The notes beneath the pieces were generated by a model. The model was given only the letters and a program-made list of their open reading frames with translations, ran no database searches and was not told the DNA's origin. This document shows, in pieces, positions 62,667 through 64,000 of a stretch of DNA of 64,000 nucleotides; the first letter of the stretch is position 1; each line of letters begins with the position of its first letter. The stretch covers positions 60,272 through 124,271 of the forward strand of contig JBBAOE010000010.1 of NCBI GenBank assembly GCA_040401595.1, written 5' to 3'. Source of the stretch: RFPW01 sp040401595. GTDB taxonomy: Bacteria > Pseudomonadota > Gammaproteobacteria > Burkholderiales > Burkholderiaceae_E. Both the position numbers and the translations under genes were made by a program.

Positions 62667-64000
62667 ATGATGAAAAAGGCGATCTTCTCCCAGGCCTCAC
62701 GGCGCGCATTTCTGCGCCAAAGCCGAGACCTCAGCGTCGTTGGTATGGCCGCCCCGTGGGCACTCAATCTGGCCGCAATGGCCGAAGCGGCAGCCGCCAC
62801 CGCAAGTGATTACAAAGCCCTCGTCTGCCTCTTTTTGTATGGGGGCAATGACTACGGAAACACCCTGATCCCGGTGGATCTGACGCATTATTCGCTTTAC
62901 AAAGCCCAGCGACCGGCGCTGGCCATTGCAAGTGAGGCCCTGGCAGCCACTACTCTGAGTCCACTCGCACCTCCCTTGGACCGAAATGGCGAGTCCTATG
63001 CCTATGCCCTTGCCCCCGGACTGCTCCCCCTGATGCCCCTTTGGCAGGCTGGTCAGATGGCCGTCATGCTCAATGTCGGAACGCTGATACAACCCACCAC
63101 AAAAGCGCAGTACCAGGCGAAATCCGTCAAGCTACCGCCGAAGCTTTTTTCGCATAACGACCAGCAGTCCTACTGGCAAGCCTCAGCACCCGAAGGGGCA
63201 CCCTCAGGATGGGGTGGGCGCATGGGCGATCTTCTGCAATCGGGCAACGGATTGGGCACCTTTACCTGCGTCAATGTCTCGGGTAACGCGGTCTTCGTGA
63301 GCGGCGGAAGCGCTGCCCAGTACCAGGTCTCGACCGCGGGGTCAGTAGCGATCAACGGAATCAAAAGCGCCCTCTATGGCTCGACCGTTGCCTCCGACGC
63401 ACTTCGAACGCTGCTCACCAGCCAACGCAACAACTGGTTCGAATCCGAATATGGGCGGGTATCCCGACGTTCAATCGACGCTAATGAGGTGTTGAGCAAA
63501 GCGTTGGCAGGCAGCCCGACGTTTGCGACGAATTTCCAGAGCGGTAACAGTCTGGCCGACCAGTTAAAACTGGTTGCACGCATGATCGTCTCGGCCGATG
63601 CCATTCAGGCAAAGCGCCAGGTCTTTTTCGTCTCGCTGGGTGGATTCGACAATCATGACGGTCTTCTGACCGTCCATCCCGGTCTCATGGACAAGATTGG
63701 ACAGGCCCTCTCGGCCTTCTATTCCGTACTGGCCGCGCAAGGCGTTGCCCAACAGGTGACGAGCTTCACCGCGTCGGATTTCGGACGAACACTGGCGGGC
63801 AATAACGATGGCTCGGACCACGGCTGGGGCAGCATGCATTTCGTGGTCGGAGGCGCCGTCCGTGGACAACGCTTCTATGGAACTCCACCGGTTATCGCCA
63901 ACAATGGCGCCGACGACGTTGGTCAGGGCCGACTCCTGCCAAGCACCTCGGTTGATCAGTACGCGGCCACCCTCGGCAAATGGTTCGGGCTAAGCGATTC
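62667..64000 (+). CDS. DUF1501-family exported protein, cut by window end
   Basis: At least 444 residues, open to the window edge. The N-terminus is a Tat signal (SRRAFLRQS followed by VVGMAAPWALNLAAMAEAAA), so it is exported folded, perhaps with metal. The DUF1501 domain belongs to the alkaline-phosphatase/sulfatase-like superfamily: LFLYGGNDYGNTLIPVD, SLGGFDNHDGL and TASDFGRTLAGNNDGSDHGW. Activity is unproven. It starts six bases after the DUF1800 stop (ATG 62667, or 62670). Confidence 0.88.
   Translation, partial: MMKKAIFSQASRRAFLRQSRDLSVVGMAAPWALNLAAMAEAAAATASDYKALVCLFLYGGNDYGNTLIPVDLTHYSLYKAQRPALAIASEALAATTLSPLAPPLDRNGESYAYALAPGLLPLMPLWQAGQMAVMLNVGTLIQPTTKAQYQAKSVKLPPKLFSHNDQQSYWQASAPEGAPSGWGGRMGDLLQSGNGLGTFTCVNVSGNAVFVSGGSAAQYQVSTAGSVAINGIKSALYGSTVASDALRTLLTSQRNNWFESEYGRVSRRSIDANEVLSKALAGSPTFATNFQSGNSLADQLKLVARMIVSADAIQAKRQVFFVSLGGFDNHDGLLTVHPGLMDKIGQALSAFYSVLAAQGVAQQVTSFTASDFGRTLAGNNDGSDHGWGSMHFVVGGAVRGQRFYGTPPVIANNGADDVGQGRLLPSTSVDQYAATLGKWFGLSD

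Noticed and set aside
1..64000. tRNA, rRNA, CRISPR arrays, insertion sequences, integrases, phage genes.
   Set aside because: I saw no transposase or integrase motifs, no regularly spaced repeats and no cloverleaf-type sequence. Small structured RNAs cannot be excluded by eye.

Overview
The window looks like a chromosomal segment of a GC-rich betaproteobacterium, probably Burkholderiales or a close relative. Three things suggest this: the run sdhC-sdhD-sdhA-sdhB-sdhE-gltA-sucA-sucB-lpdA-zapE with mdh divergent from sdhC, the phaC-phaA-phaB-phaR polyhydroxybutyrate cluster, and the betaproteobacterial style of MDH, citrate synthase, PhaR and the DUF465 protein. The assignment rests on gene order and protein character only; no rRNA or tRNA gene is present. 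Coding density is very high, many genes overlap by ATGA/GTGA/TTGA, several start with GTG or TTG, and no stretch over 300 bases lacks a gene. One 100-base run of N (39355-39454) marks an assembly gap inside sucB.

Layout. 1-2.4 kb: an RND drug-type pump (permease cut by the window edge, adaptor) on the minus strand, with an operator-like palindrome at its start. 2.5-5.6 kb: hpnC-hpnD-hpnE, squalene synthesis from farnesyl diphosphate. 5.6-11.5 kb: SPW membrane protein, radA, lplT, then a degenerate uracil-DNA-glycosylase-like gene, rimI, tsaB and a small exported protein. 11.5-13.6 kb: an OmpR/EnvZ-type two-component pair. 13.7-16.4 kb: rubrerythrin, an Fe-S oxidoreductase and a DUF3501 protein. 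16.4-22.4 kb: ispF, ispD, mfd and serB. 22.4-30.7 kb (minus): phaC-phaA-phaB-phaR, rimO, a metallophosphatase and pobA. 30.8-36.9 kb: pgeF, rluD, bamD, a DinG-type helicase, DUF465 and zapE. 36.9-47.7 kb (minus): the TCA-cycle block. 48-52.5 kb (plus): mdh, a CitE-like lyase, a lipoprotein with an apparent lysozyme-inhibitor (MliC-like) domain and a PrpD-family dehydratase. 52.5-59.5 kb (plus): a compact operon of a receiver-only response regulator, a cation diffusion facilitator and a tripartite HME-type RND exporter. 59.7-60.9 kb: an alpha/beta hydrolase and a GFA-family protein. 61-64 kb: a DUF1800 lipoprotein and a Tat-exported DUF1501 protein cut by the window end.

How the genes fit together. 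The TCA block, mdh and pha genes describe an aerobic heterotroph that stores acetyl-CoA as polyhydroxybutyrate. pobA points to use of aromatic acids. Two RND systems plus a CDF exporter indicate drug and probably metal efflux.

The most unusual structure is at 60911-60982. It is a diverged copy (about 78% at the base level by hand count) of the last 72 bases of the outer-membrane efflux gene that ends at 59521. The hydrolase-GFA pair therefore lies between two outer-membrane-factor tails, and the only ATG for the DUF1800 gene lies inside the second tail. This looks like the scar of a lost paralogous efflux operon or of a recombination event.
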